From: Coriaria nepalensis
Lineage: Eukaryota > Streptophyta > Magnoliopsida > Cucurbitales > Coriariaceae
DNA: 64,000 nucleotides
Assembly: GCA_027186245.1 (NCBI GenBank)
Contig: CP114487.1
Location: 4,645,001 to 4,709,000, forward strand
Direction: 5' to 3'
Of this stretch, positions 14,697 through 28,479 are shown piece by piece. Below the pieces are notes generated by a model. The model had not been told where the DNA came from. It saw only the letters and a list, made by a program, of their open reading frames with translations, and ran no database searches. A program made the translations under genes and the position numbers. Position 1 is the stretch's first letter. Each line of letters begins with the position of its first letter.

Positions 14697-17600
14697 TAGT
14701 TCCCACACAGAATTTGAATAAATAGATTTCATTTCTTGGTTCAATGCATCTTGCCTTTTATTTGTGTCAGTATCACCCATTGCCTCCTTATAGGTCAATG
14801 AATCATCCTTGTTTGTGTCTGACATTAGAACATGTGCCTCATGTTCGTAGGGAATAGGTTGTCTCACAATCCTCCCACTACGACAACCTACTAGGGTGTT
14901 CTTACTAGGATCGGTGGTCTCCTGATATTGTCATTCATCAGATGGTGATTTAGAGTGTCGGATCTACTCAAAATTCAATTCCTCTAGTACCATCTTACTA
15001 CGAGGTTCATAGCTCATCATATAGTCATGTTCGAGAAATATTGCATTTGTCGATACAAACACATTTTTCTCACTATGACTATAAAAGTAACCTCCCCTTA
15101 TTTCAAGAGCACAACCAACAAATATGCAGACTTGAGGTCGTGGACACCCCTATATGCGAAAATGGTATCAACTAGGTTTAGTGTCATTTCACAACTCTAA
15201 AAGTGTCTTTTGTACAGACTTAAATAGAGATACATTCAAAATATGTACCATGGTTTGAAGTGCATATCCCAGAATATGAGTAGTAGGAATGGGTAGTTTA
15301 ACATTGACCTAACCATATCTAATAAGGTTTTGTTTCTTCTTTCTGCAACACCATTCTATTGTAGTGTTCCAGGTGGTGTGAGTTGGGATAGAAGACCATG
15401 CTCCAACAAATTATCCTTGAACTCAAAATCAAGGTATTCACCTCCTCTATCTGATCGAAGTGTTTTAAGTGACTTTTCTAGCTGCTTTTCAGCTTTTGCT
15501 TGGAATTCTTTGAACTTTACAAAAGTTTCAGATTTTCTTTGCATTAGGTATATGTATATGTATTTAGAATAATCATCAATAAAAGTGATGAAATATTCAT
15601 AACCACCTATTGTCTGTACATTTATAGGACCGCAAATGTCGCTATGTACTTACTCAAGTGGTTTTTTGGCTCTTTGGCCCTTTTCAGAAAAAGGTCTCTT
15701 AGTCATCTTTCCTTTTAGACAGGATTCACAAACTGGAGGACTACCAACAGTTAGCTCTCTTAATGATAATTATCATTACTTTGAGAAACTTCTTGTCATT
15801 TGTTTGATTTATGACTTGCTACTTTAAATAATTCTGAATTATCTAAAGATCTTTCAATTAGAGTAAACAGATAGAGTCTGTTAGTTTGTTTTGCATGACA
15901 AATATCAAAATCTTTCTTAGAAATCATAATCTCATTATTACTAAAATAAATATTGAAATTTCGTTCATGCAATATAGATAAAGAAATCAAATTTATGAAA
16001 AATCTAGGAATAAAATAAACATCATTCAAAAATAGATAATTATTGCTAATAACTAAACGGATTGCTCCCAGTGCTTTAGCTTAAATGATCGCACCACTGC
16101 CAACTTTCATCATCGTCACCTCACCAACACCAAGCTCCCTCAAAGAACAAAGCATCTGTACAAAACAACAAACATGATTAGTGGATCCCGAATCTAATAT
16201 CCAAGATGCAAAATCATCTTCCACGAATTAGACTTCTAAAACAAGTTAAATAAATTTACTTTACTTTTTCTCCTTTAACATTGAGAGATACTTGTTATAG
16301 TTTTTCTTCCAATGGCCGTCATTGTACTTTTTCTCCTTTTTCTTAGAGTTGTCGTTCTTCTTGTTTTCCTTGCTTTTAAGTGACTTCTTGGCTTTCTTTC
16401 CATTATTGTCCTTACCATTGGTGTACCTTCTCTTATTGTTCTTAACATAAGAGGAAGACGGCTTTTGTTCAGCAACATTTGTTCCACCTTCTTTGGATCT
16501 GACCTTATTAAGGGTCTTAAATTTGTGTAATTTATTCAACAAATGAGTCATGTTGTACTGTAACTTGTTCATAACATAGTTGGTATTAAATGCAGTAAAA
16601 GCATGTGAGAGTGACTTAAGTATGATGCTCACTTAAGTGTGCTCATCAATGATAACCCCATGTATTTTCGCCTCATGCATCATGTTGATCATGTTCAAAA
16701 CATGATCTCTGACAAAAACTTATTTCTTCATTTTTGCGTTTATGTAGGTTCTAGTAGCCTCATGATAACTCTGATCGGATTGTTGCCCAAACAAGGCCTA
16801 GAGAGAGTCTAATATCTCATATGCAGTCTCCATATTTTCTTGTTTCTTCCTATGAGTATCACTCATGCTCATCAACATGTAGCACTTAGCCTTGTAAATG
16901 AATTGGATCCAATGGTTATACTTTTCCCATACATTACGGGCAGCATTTGCAATGGGCTCTTCATGACATTCCTCGATCAATACAAATTTATGGTTCTCAC
17001 AAATTAATATCATGTTTAAGTTTGATTTTCATTACATAAAATTATCACCAGTTAATTTGTACTCATTGAGTATAGTGGTAACTGGATTATTGATTGAAGA
17101 CATGATGATTGCTGAGATTAAATAAAACATACATCATTATTATAATTGAAATAAATATCCAAATTTCTAAATAGTAAATATGATGCATGAATGCAATAAT
17201 TAAAACACATAAAATTATTTATTACTAAATCACAACAAATTAACTCAACAATTAACATACCTCCTTTGGATGAGTTATATTAATTTGAAATTAATTTTGA
17301 GATATTCCCAAACTTAAAAGTCAAAGTCAAAATATCTTATATTTTTCCTTTTTCTCATAAGTTACTATTTATTTAGTCAAGACACAATTAACCGCTTAAA
17401 TCTTAATTATGTCTTTGTGAGTGTAACTCATTATTTTGGAATCCATGACTTAGCTCGAAAGTTGCCGCCTTAGGGTCGGTCAAGTTCTAAATACATCGCT
17501 TTTCCTATCTTGTTAAGAAGCCAACTTTAGTATTAATATAGTCTGAAATCTTCCTTAGGGAGAGAAAAACAAAGTCGTCTCGAGGACATTTTCATATCTT

Positions 17601-18937
17601 ACGGTGTTGTACGAATAATGGAAACCATAGGTTATATTGTTATATCAACCTTCTCCCACTCACTATTTTAAAATATATGTTTTCACAAAACATCATATGT
17701 TTTCAATTAAAATTAATTGATTGATTCCAAATCTTTTACTAGTTAACCAATTAATATAATCCTATTAATTATAAATATAAATCCTATTGGAACTAGGTTC
17801 AATTAAACCCTTTTAATTTATATCTTAATATGATCGTAATCTTATTAAGTGAACCTAATTTATAAACAGTAGGACAATCCTAATAATTCATATTTCTACT
17901 TATGAGATGCATGACTTAAAATAAAACTATGTGGGTATTCATGTATGACATGTAATCGAATAATACATGAATATGTTATCAATCAAGTCAATCAAATAAA
18001 ATACATAGATATACTGGGCGTAATAATTTTGAGTATTTCTAAAATTTACAGCCTTTAAGAAAAAAATACAAATAAATAAAGAAATGAAAATTACATAAAA
18101 ACTTCAAGGATTATATCATTCCCTAAGTTTGCTCTATCTTAAATCTGAGCCAACCATTAATTTTTTTAAACAAACCCAATCCCTAGTAATTAGGCCTATC
18201 GAACTTATTTAAATCAAACCTAATAAGCGCTTTGATTTTTAAAAAACTCCAAAATTACGTTCATGGACCTAAAATATATTATATTTTTGCCACAAAATAA
18301 ATGAGTCAAACTTATTTATTGGGCGGGTCACAGGTTGAACTCGTAATCCGACCCGTTTTAGCACCACCGGCCGAAGCCCATGACAATCCTAGGGTTAACT
18401 GTAGGCGGTAGCAGCTTGGCATAAGCACATGCTGGCTGCAGCGGCAGTGCCACAGGACAATTCCGTGGCTGGGCCGCCGTTTGATATTCCCGTTGCTAGG
18501 TTGCTGCGGGATAATCCCGCGGCTGTTGCTTGAAGGGGCGTCGCAGGACAGTCTCTCAGCTGCTGCATTCAGCGGTTCCGCGGGACAAATCCTACTACCT
18601 GGTGCTTGTAGTGCTGCCTCTCCCAATTGTCGTTCACCGCTGCCCCTGAACCCGCCTCGTATTTTTCTCTCCCTCCCTTTCGCGCATAATTTTACAAAAA
18701 AAAAATTACAAAAAATCTTATGCCAAAATTTGGTTATACAAAATTTAGAGAAAGAAAATTAAAAAAAAAATTTACCCAAAATTACAATATAATTAACGAT
18801 TCATTACATCAACTATATATTAAAAAAATATAAACATTTGTTCAACATACATATTACATATATATGATAATGCAAGAATCTCATATAATGATTAATCTAT
18901 ATATATATGTATGTATAAAGATCACTTTGATACCAAT
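14697..18937 (-). mobile_element. Decayed minus-strand Ty1/Copia element (gag, integrase, start of RT)
   Basis: Reading the minus strand, about 18922-18937 looks like a primer binding site (ttggtatcaaag, initiator-Met tRNA type). Next come a long non-coding leader with a GC-rich part (18360-18660), gag pieces (17013-16798 and a Lys-rich 16632-16261), a gag-pre-integrase-like frame (16029-15796), an integrase piece with SDRGGEYLDFEFKD (15544-15356), and the beginning of the reverse transcriptase region (14867-14697). Frames are broken by stops. The catalytic RT, RNase H and 3' LTR are missing. The element lies immediately upstream of copy C. Confidence 0.75.
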
Positions 18938-19587
18938 TAGTAATTTTTTATGCGTGGCATACTGATTTACTATCTATTTTGTTGTATTGAATATCAATAC
19001 TAGTAGCTATGTCTTATAGTTTCTGTAGATCTAATTAGTTGGAACTTCAACAATTTGTAAAGGAAATTGGCAATATTGGTAATGAGATGAATTCATAACT
19101 TTTTGGTTCCGTAACTTTTTGGTCAAACTTGTTGCTGTTCGGTAATATTTCGTCAATATCACTCATATTCTGTTCTAGATATACGAAAGTATTCAGACAC
19201 TTGGATATGGGGAAAACCGTACCAGAACTTGATTTTACTTTTGGTGAAGTCAATATACGAAGTATTCAAACTCTTCATAGCCATCTTGCATGTAATTGAA
19301 GTTTTAATAAGTCAAAATGACGGATATGGAATACTTCAACTTTCTTCTATGTATTTATAGTTTACGCCTTATCTAGTCTAGCATATATGACACCGGACAT
19401 ATTAATTTACTTTGTATTTTATTTCTACAAAGCCCAACGGCCAATGCCAAGGAAGAAATAAGAATAAAGAAAATCAAGATCAAAAGCGTGTCTTTGAACT
19501 AGGCAAAACGAAGGAAAAAATGTTATGTATATCTACGTATCCAATAGCTTACCGTAAACTTTAACTTTCTTGGCCCCTCTCGCACTC

Positions 19588-19598
19588 CTATATATATA
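19588..19598 (+). promoter_or_regulatory. Probable TATA box of CKX-like copy C
   Basis: A TATATATATA run about 117 bp upstream of the chosen start codon. It is conserved in position and context in copies A and B. Confidence 0.55.
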
Positions 19599-19714
19599 CG
19601 TTGGGTTGGCTTTCTTACATATATTCATTCATTCATAAAACTTGCCTTCTTCGGCTTTTTCTTCTCTCTTCCCTAATCTATACTCAAAATATCACAAATC
19701 TTTATCCGGCACCA

Positions 19715-21898
<2,184 letters not shown>

Positions 21899-22527
21899 GG
21901 ACGAATCGGTATTATATAGTTTGTCATATTTGCAAGAATTAATATTATTTTCATATTCAATGTCCATATTAAGGAAAAAAGAATAAACAAAGCTTCTGTA
22001 CGTTAAAAAGAAAATGTTAGTTTTCTTCTGTAACATTTAATTTTAGTAATAAGAATGTGTTCTCCATTGATTTCTTTGTACAACTCAAGATTTGCATCGC
22101 ACTATTGAAATATATTCTTTATCGAAAACAAACAAAAAAATCCTAATATTTCAAAACATTTTCATAGTAACAGATTATCGTAATAGGAGAAATAGTACCA
22201 TGCTCCCATCCGGACATAACAGTTGACGGGAGTTTTTTCTCATAGAGCTATCTTTTTTATTAGAGATTACAATCCATAAAAGAATTAGGATAGTGTATTG
22301 GCAAGAATGTTAGACCATAAAGAAGTTATCATATCCCATTTAAGTTAGGAAAGCTTTTTTTGTAAGATTTCATACTTGTGAACTTATGTTTCTTTTCTTG
22401 TGTCGAAATAATAATTTATGATTCTTGCTCCTGTTCATCAAAGATCTGTATTCTTAGTTTCCATTTTTTGTTAGCTTATTAGATCCTCTTCTTAAATTTA
22501 TTACATAAATAGTGAAGAAAGAAAAAA

Positions 22528-23578
22528 TGGAGGGAAATTTATTAAATATACCTAACTTTTTTACTTTCAACTTTGATTAGAATTATATATATAATCTTCA
22601 ATTACAGTTTATTGATTGTGCGACATGGAAATTTGAAACTGAGAAGAGACAGATAATATTGTTCTATTGTTGTTTTGTTCATGTGGCATTCTGTTCTCTT
22701 CTGTTCTGTTGATTGTGCTGATGTTTGCGATTTGTAGCAAGCTTCATGTTTTGAGTTACAATTTGAGCTCCTCTAATGGCAGTATCTAATGTTGTTGGAG
22801 TAATATTTTCACATGTTGCATTCAAGATAAAGGTCTTTCATCCCAATACTAATAGCAATGGTAGCATATGCCTTGATATCCTGAAATTGGACTTGGAAGT
22901 AGTAGCTTGTGCGAATCAATTAACCATTTTCATAAGCAAGTAGAATTTGAAAAGGAGGGATGAAGGATAGATTTCTCTATTTTGGTTTAATGGTAATTGT
23001 ATTTGGAACAGGAAGATGAAGAATCAATCAAATGTACATTACCCTGTATTTTGGATGATTAGCTTAGATGAATAAAAACACACTATTCTCTGTTTTCCTT
23101 CTTAGCTGCTCTTTTTTCATATGTTTAATACTTCTCTGTTTTTCACTATTATTTAGTTGTAGAGATGTGAAGAGTGTTGTATTTTCTTCTATTTTTTACT
23201 TCTCTGTTTTCCTCATGTTGCTCATGTTACGATGACTAATCATGCTCATCTTACTCATTCCTGCCGAAATCTTGTGTTAATCATAATTTAAGATTGAAGG
23301 TTAGAATCATACATTTCATAAATCACTAAACAAGATTATATATATATATACATATATATATAATGAAAGGATGTCATTAGGAGCTAAGCTATGATTAAAC
23401 AAGATAAAAGGTTAATATGTCTAATCATATCTCCATCAAGTTAAGATGAAAGTAATCATATTTCATACATCATTAAACAATGTTACATGTACAGAATCAT
23501 TAATTATTCATCATGTTAATCACAACTTTCATGATTATGATAAATAGATTCATATATTTCATATATCATTAAACTTTA

Positions 23579-23619
<41 letters not shown>

Positions 23620-24640
23620 CAGATGAGCCGGAAGTTAACTCTAACCGCAATATGCCATCCGACTCAGAAGAGGACATCAATGGAGTAGAGAACCACCAAG
23701 AAGCAAATAATTTATCCGACGATCAAGTACAAATGGGCCAAGATGCTTTCACTGTGGTTCTTGTTTGTAAGTAGCTTAATGTTTATTTCATATATATGAT
23801 AGGAATTGCATTATAGTCATTATGAGTCTTATTTGTAGATCCTAGTGGAACATTTGCGAAAATATGACACTATATTAGAGCTGGCATCACTGGGGCTACA
23901 ATAATGTGCCGCTATATGAAAAAAAAATTATCGGCAGCATTCACGGTGCCGCTAAATGAAATCTAGCAGTAAGCCTAGAATTAATCTTCCCTTCTCTCGA
24001 TCCTTCGGTAATCTTAACTTTAGGGATTTATTACATCTTCTTCATGATCATCTTCGAATGCATTATTTTCTTGCTATATTTTTCTCTTTGATTTCTGAAA
24101 CATCATAAATTTTAAATTTATTTCTTGTCTCAACCAAGTATCCTTGAATCTCCTTCTAAAAAACAAACAAAATTTGCATCTGTTTCTTCAAGAAAAGTTT
24201 AACTATCTTGAATGTCCATATCTTTTTTACGGTCTTCATTAGAAGAAGCTTTCTTTTGAAATTTTCTTAGATGTGAATATGGGTCCTCAAGTTAATATTA
24301 ATCATAATGTGTTAAATAGAAATCCATGGCTCTGTTCTACTATTGAAAGATAAAATGACACCGATCATCAGAAAAGGCATTCATCACCTAGATTGCAACT
24401 GGCATTATCAAGAAAGATATTGGATGCTTTTCTTGTCTAAGTCTCCTCCTTAATAATATCAACATGGTAAGTTAAGTAATTCTAATCCACCACCAACCCA
24501 AAAAAATCGTTGAAATTGAACGATTCATCCAAATTTTGAATTTGATAATAATTAGGAATTTGATAATCGATAAGCTTAACCTTCATTTTAACTTTTTTTA
24601 TAATCAAAAATAGGTCGTTCGTAGGTTGGACTACTGCTTT
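22528..24640. other. AT-rich intergenic DNA with TA microsatellites
   Basis: I find no convincing gene here. TA-rich simple repeats lie at 23340-23364 and 23585-23614. A short plus-strand open stretch at about 23619-23777 reads as an acidic peptide (MPSDSEEDINGVE) with no family I recognise. Around 23870-23970, repeated phrases tgccgcta-atgaaa resemble subterminal repeats of CACTA-type DNA transposons, but no termini are evident. Confidence 0.45.
23585..23614. repeat. (TA)n microsatellite
   Basis: Uninterrupted alternating AT of about 30 bp. A second, interrupted run lies at 23340-23364. Confidence 0.9.
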
Positions 24641-24850
24641 CAGTCTGATTGTCAACCATAGCTCTATTGCCACCTATCGCATGGCGTGTTGCTCGAATAT
24701 TATTCGAAAAGACAGTCAAATTTTGCATCCAGCGGAGAATTTCATATGAATTAAAAAGTTTATTTTTTTTTTGGTTCCCTCAAAACTACAAACTATTTAA
24801 ACCTAAATATCTAAGAAACCTTAATAACTTTAGAACCACTAGTATTTAGG
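24620..24850 (+). repeat. Repeat fragment related to 14325-14580
   Basis: The phrases gttggactactg and accatagctctattgccacct parallel gttggactattg and ccataactctaatgccacct at about 14330-14372, followed by a similar Tyr/Lys-rich tail. It belongs to the same Copia-derived repeat as R3 but is strongly diverged. Confidence 0.4.
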
Positions 24851-25080
24851 GTTCAAACCAGTTTTGATCAAGAGGTCGATCCACAGTTCATTGAGCTGAA
24901 ACTTTGTCATCATATAGAGGCCTACAATATGAATGGTGGAGATCGGTTTTGGGGTTCCCTATTAGTAGACACATTAACTATTATTGAGCGCCATTCATGG
25001 TGAGATTTCTGAAAATCATTTGTAGTAGTTCTTTGCTTTCCAAGATTAATTAATCTTGAGTTGATATTGATATATATATG

Positions 25081-28000
25081 CCTCTAGTTCTAGCTAGAGA
25101 AAATTTTGTGTATTCCCATTATATTGTTATAGTGGAGATTTTTTGGTAGACTATGGTCCCATTATTTTTACTCCTCGTATTGGGGAGATTTTTCACGTTA
25201 AAAATTCCTTGTGTTATTGTGTTTATGGTGTGGTGGTTAGTTTCCTTATTTTTTGGATTCCTATTAGGTTCACACAATAGGAGATAAATTATATAGAGCA
25301 AAGTGATGTTTTATCCCAACAAAGTGGTATCAGAGTCGGATTTATGTTCTAATTATTTGTGTCTGTTGTGTTGAGCAATGGAAACTAATACTAGTAGGAT
25401 GGTCACTTTGATTGAATTTGGAAAGAAAATATTGTGGATCTTTTATATATGAAGGATTTTTATCTACTAGTATTTTTTAATGAAAACCCAAAAGATAAAT
25501 CTGATGAAGAATGGCTTTATTTCATTGCCAAGTGTATGGGTATATCAGGAAATGGATAGATGATAATATTTTGAACGATGTCACTGGAAAGACACATGCA
25601 CATTCTTTGTGGAAAGCCATTGAGAAATTATATGCTAGAAAATTTGGGAACAATAAATTATATCTGATAAAGCAGGTGATGGTTTTGAAATATCAAGATG
25701 AAACTATGGTATTAGATCACTTGAATGCATTCCAAGGAATTATTAATCAGCTGGCTGCAATAGCTATCAAGTTTAATGATGAGTTATAGGGATTATGGCT
25801 TCTTTCCACACTACCGGACTCATGGGAGATGTCAAAACGACTTTGTCTAACTCAGCTCCAAATGGTGTTATCATAATGGAATTGGCTAAGAATAGTATTC
25901 TAAAAGAACAGATAAGAAGAAAGAAATACAGTTCTTCAAAATTGAAAATTTGTCACTGAAAATAGGGGAAAAGTAATCGTGGATATTTGAAGAACAGAAA
26001 TAGAAGCAAGAGCAAGTCTAACAGAGATGGCAATGTTGAGTGTTATCATTGTGTTCTAAAGGGACATATAAAGAAGAATTGTTGACAACTCAAGAGAGAC
26101 AACAAAAGGAGAAAAGAAAAGAAAATAAGAATTATGGTGAAAATGTTGCTACGGTCACAGATGACATTCTTATTATGTATGATAATGAGGTTGTAAACCT
26201 TGCATTCTATGAGACTAATGGGTGATTGATATCGTTACCTTTATTCATACTACATCTCGGAAAGATTTTATTGCATATTATACATCTTGTAAATTTGGGA
26301 ATGTTACAATGATGGATCGGTTCAAGTCATTGGCATTGGTGATGTGGGTTTGGACACCAATAATAGTACAATGTTAATTCTTAAGAATATTAAACATATT
26401 CTTAATATTCGCTTGAATTTGATTTCTCCTGGTGGACTAGATGATGAAGCGTTTTGTAACAACATTAATGATGGTCAATGGAAACTCACTAAGGGTTCTA
26501 TGGTTGTGGCTATAGTAAGGAAATGTTCTTCTTTATACTTGATGCGAGCAAGAGTCTCTAATGGCATTATTAATACAATGGAGAATGAAGGTATGGTAGA
26601 GCTGTGGCACAACAGACTTAGTCACATCAGTGGAAAGGGTTTGGTAGTTCTAGATAAGAAGAATCTACTTTATGGAATGAAGAGCAAATCCTTGAAGAAG
26701 TGTTCTCATTGCTAAGAAGGTAAACAAACTAGATTTGCACTCAAGACTTCTCCTTCAAGAAAGCCAAGTATAATTGATTTAGTATATTCATATGTTTGTG
26801 ATCCTATGAAAACAAAAAGATTTGGTGGTGTGCTTTATTTTTTTATAGATAATCATTCAAGAAAGTTATGTATTTATGTCTTGAAGACAAAAGACATAGT
26901 GTTAGGTGGGTTTCAACAATTTTAGGTCTCAATTGAGAGATAGATAGGAAAGAAATTAAAATGCATTAGGATGGATAATAAAGGTGAGTATTATGGACCT
27001 TTTGATGAATATTGCAAACAACATGGGATTAGGTATCAAAAGACACTTACAAAGACTCTCAAGTAAATGGGATAACTAAGAGGATGAACAAGACACTAGT
27101 TGAAAGAGTGAGATTTTTGCTTTCATTAGCTCAGTTGCCAAATTCATTTTGGGGCGAAGTTTTGAGTGTAGTTGTGTATGTTTTGAATCTTACACCATGT
27201 GCTCATTTAGATTTAAATGTTCTAGATAAAGTGTGGTCTAGAAATAAAGTTTCTTTTGATCATTTGCGTATCTTTAGGTGCAAAGCTCTTGTGCATTTTC
27301 CCAAAAATGATAGGTCTAAGCTTGATGTCAAGACAAGATAATGGGTACTCATTAGTTATGGTCAAGACAAGTTTAGCTACAGGTTCTATGATCCTCACAA
27401 GAAGAAACTTGTGATAAGTCAAGATGTTATATTTATGGAAAATCATATCATAAAAGATATTAAGTAGACATATGAGATACTCTCAAAACATAGTGATGAC
27501 TTGGTTAACTTAGATCCAATTCTGTGAAACATATGTCAACAAAAATTGAGGATGACCTTCAGAATGGTCAACAGATTATAGGTGATATAGATATTCTCAT
27601 AGAGGTTGAGATAGAGGATGATACTGATGAGAAGTTGCCATATGTTCCACTCATAAGGTATACCAAAGATCAAAAACCTTTTATATGGTATTTGTTTTAT
27701 GAGTATGTGTTACCTACAGATGAGGGAGAGCCTGAATGGTATGCGGAAGTCATGGAAGAAGAACACAAGAAGGAGTGGGTTGAGACCATTGAAGATGAGA
27801 TGAAGTCTTTGCATGAAAATCACACCTTTGAGTTGGTGAAATTGCCTAAGGGCAAAAAAATATTGAAAAATAGGTGGGTCTATAGAGTGAAGCAAGATGA
27901 ACACACTACACAATTGTGGTACAAAGCATGAATGATTGTCGAGGGATTCAATCAAAAGAAATGTATTTATTTTGATGAAATCTTTTCTCTAGTTGCAAAA

Positions 28001-28260
28001 ATTTCATCCATTCATGTGGTTTTAGGTTTATCTACTAGTCTTGATTTGGAGATACAGCAGATTGATCTTAACACAACTTTTCTTCATGGCGACTTAGATA
28101 AGGAAAATAATTTGAAGCAATCAAAGAGTTTCAAAGTTAAAGAAGAAGATGATCGTGTGTGCAAGTTGAAAAAAAGTCATTATGGCTTGAAGTAGGTACC
28201 TAGACAATTGTATAAGAAATTTGAATCAGTTATAAGGCAGCAAGGCTACCAGAAAAACTA
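25081..28260 (+). mobile_element. Decayed plus-strand Ty1/Copia element (LTR, gag, protease, integrase, 5' half of RT)
   Basis: After the LTR end and primer site come gag (25380-25789, with ARKFGNNKLYLIKQVM and DHLNAFQGIINQLA), a zinc-knuckle trace (CYHCVLKGHIKKNC at about 26039-26080) and a protease/gag-pre-integrase region (26220-26715, ending WHNRLSHISGKGLVVL). Integrase pieces (26716-27341) include LPNSFWGEVL. The reverse transcriptase start (27740-28195) has ILKNRWVYRVKQDEH and QIDLNTTFLHGDLD. Numerous in-frame stops show it is dead. The YVDD portion, RNase H and 3' LTR are absent. At about 28261 the sequence switches to a second Copia relic. Confidence 0.85.
25325..25335 (+). other. Copia primer binding site next to a 5' LTR end
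   Basis: tggtatcagag, complementary to initiator-Met tRNA, lies a few bases after an LTR end reading tttatcccaaca at 25321. The LTR body (about 25081-25321) contains phrases typical of plant Copia LTRs. Its 5' edge could not be fixed. Confidence 0.75.
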
Positions 28261-28479
28261 ATTTATTATCTATACCTCTATTAACTCCAATAACTTTCCT
28301 ATTTTGTTTTTTTCTCCCCCGCTCAATGTTTTTTTAAGACCTGACGTAGAAGAGGTTGATTGGAGCAGGTGAAATGCGCAAGGGGCTCTATGTCTTCGAA
28401 CCCAGCCCACTAAAACTTTCTGCTGTTTTGTTGATCCGCTCCTCTAAAAATTCAAACTTATGACACCTTCGTTTAGGTC

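Noticed and set aside
18312..18762. Overlapping plus and minus ORFs with Ala/Gly/Pro-rich translation
   Set aside because: Both arise from the GC-rich leader of the Copia element. The same DNA recurs with other frames open at 49640-49870, so coding is unlikely.
19601..19714. In-frame upstream ATG giving CKX-like copies a 38-residue (48 in copy B) N-terminal extension
   Set aside because: It sits directly at the TATA run where transcription cannot yet have begun, and the downstream ATG gives a normal signal-peptide-like start. The extension has no family counterpart.
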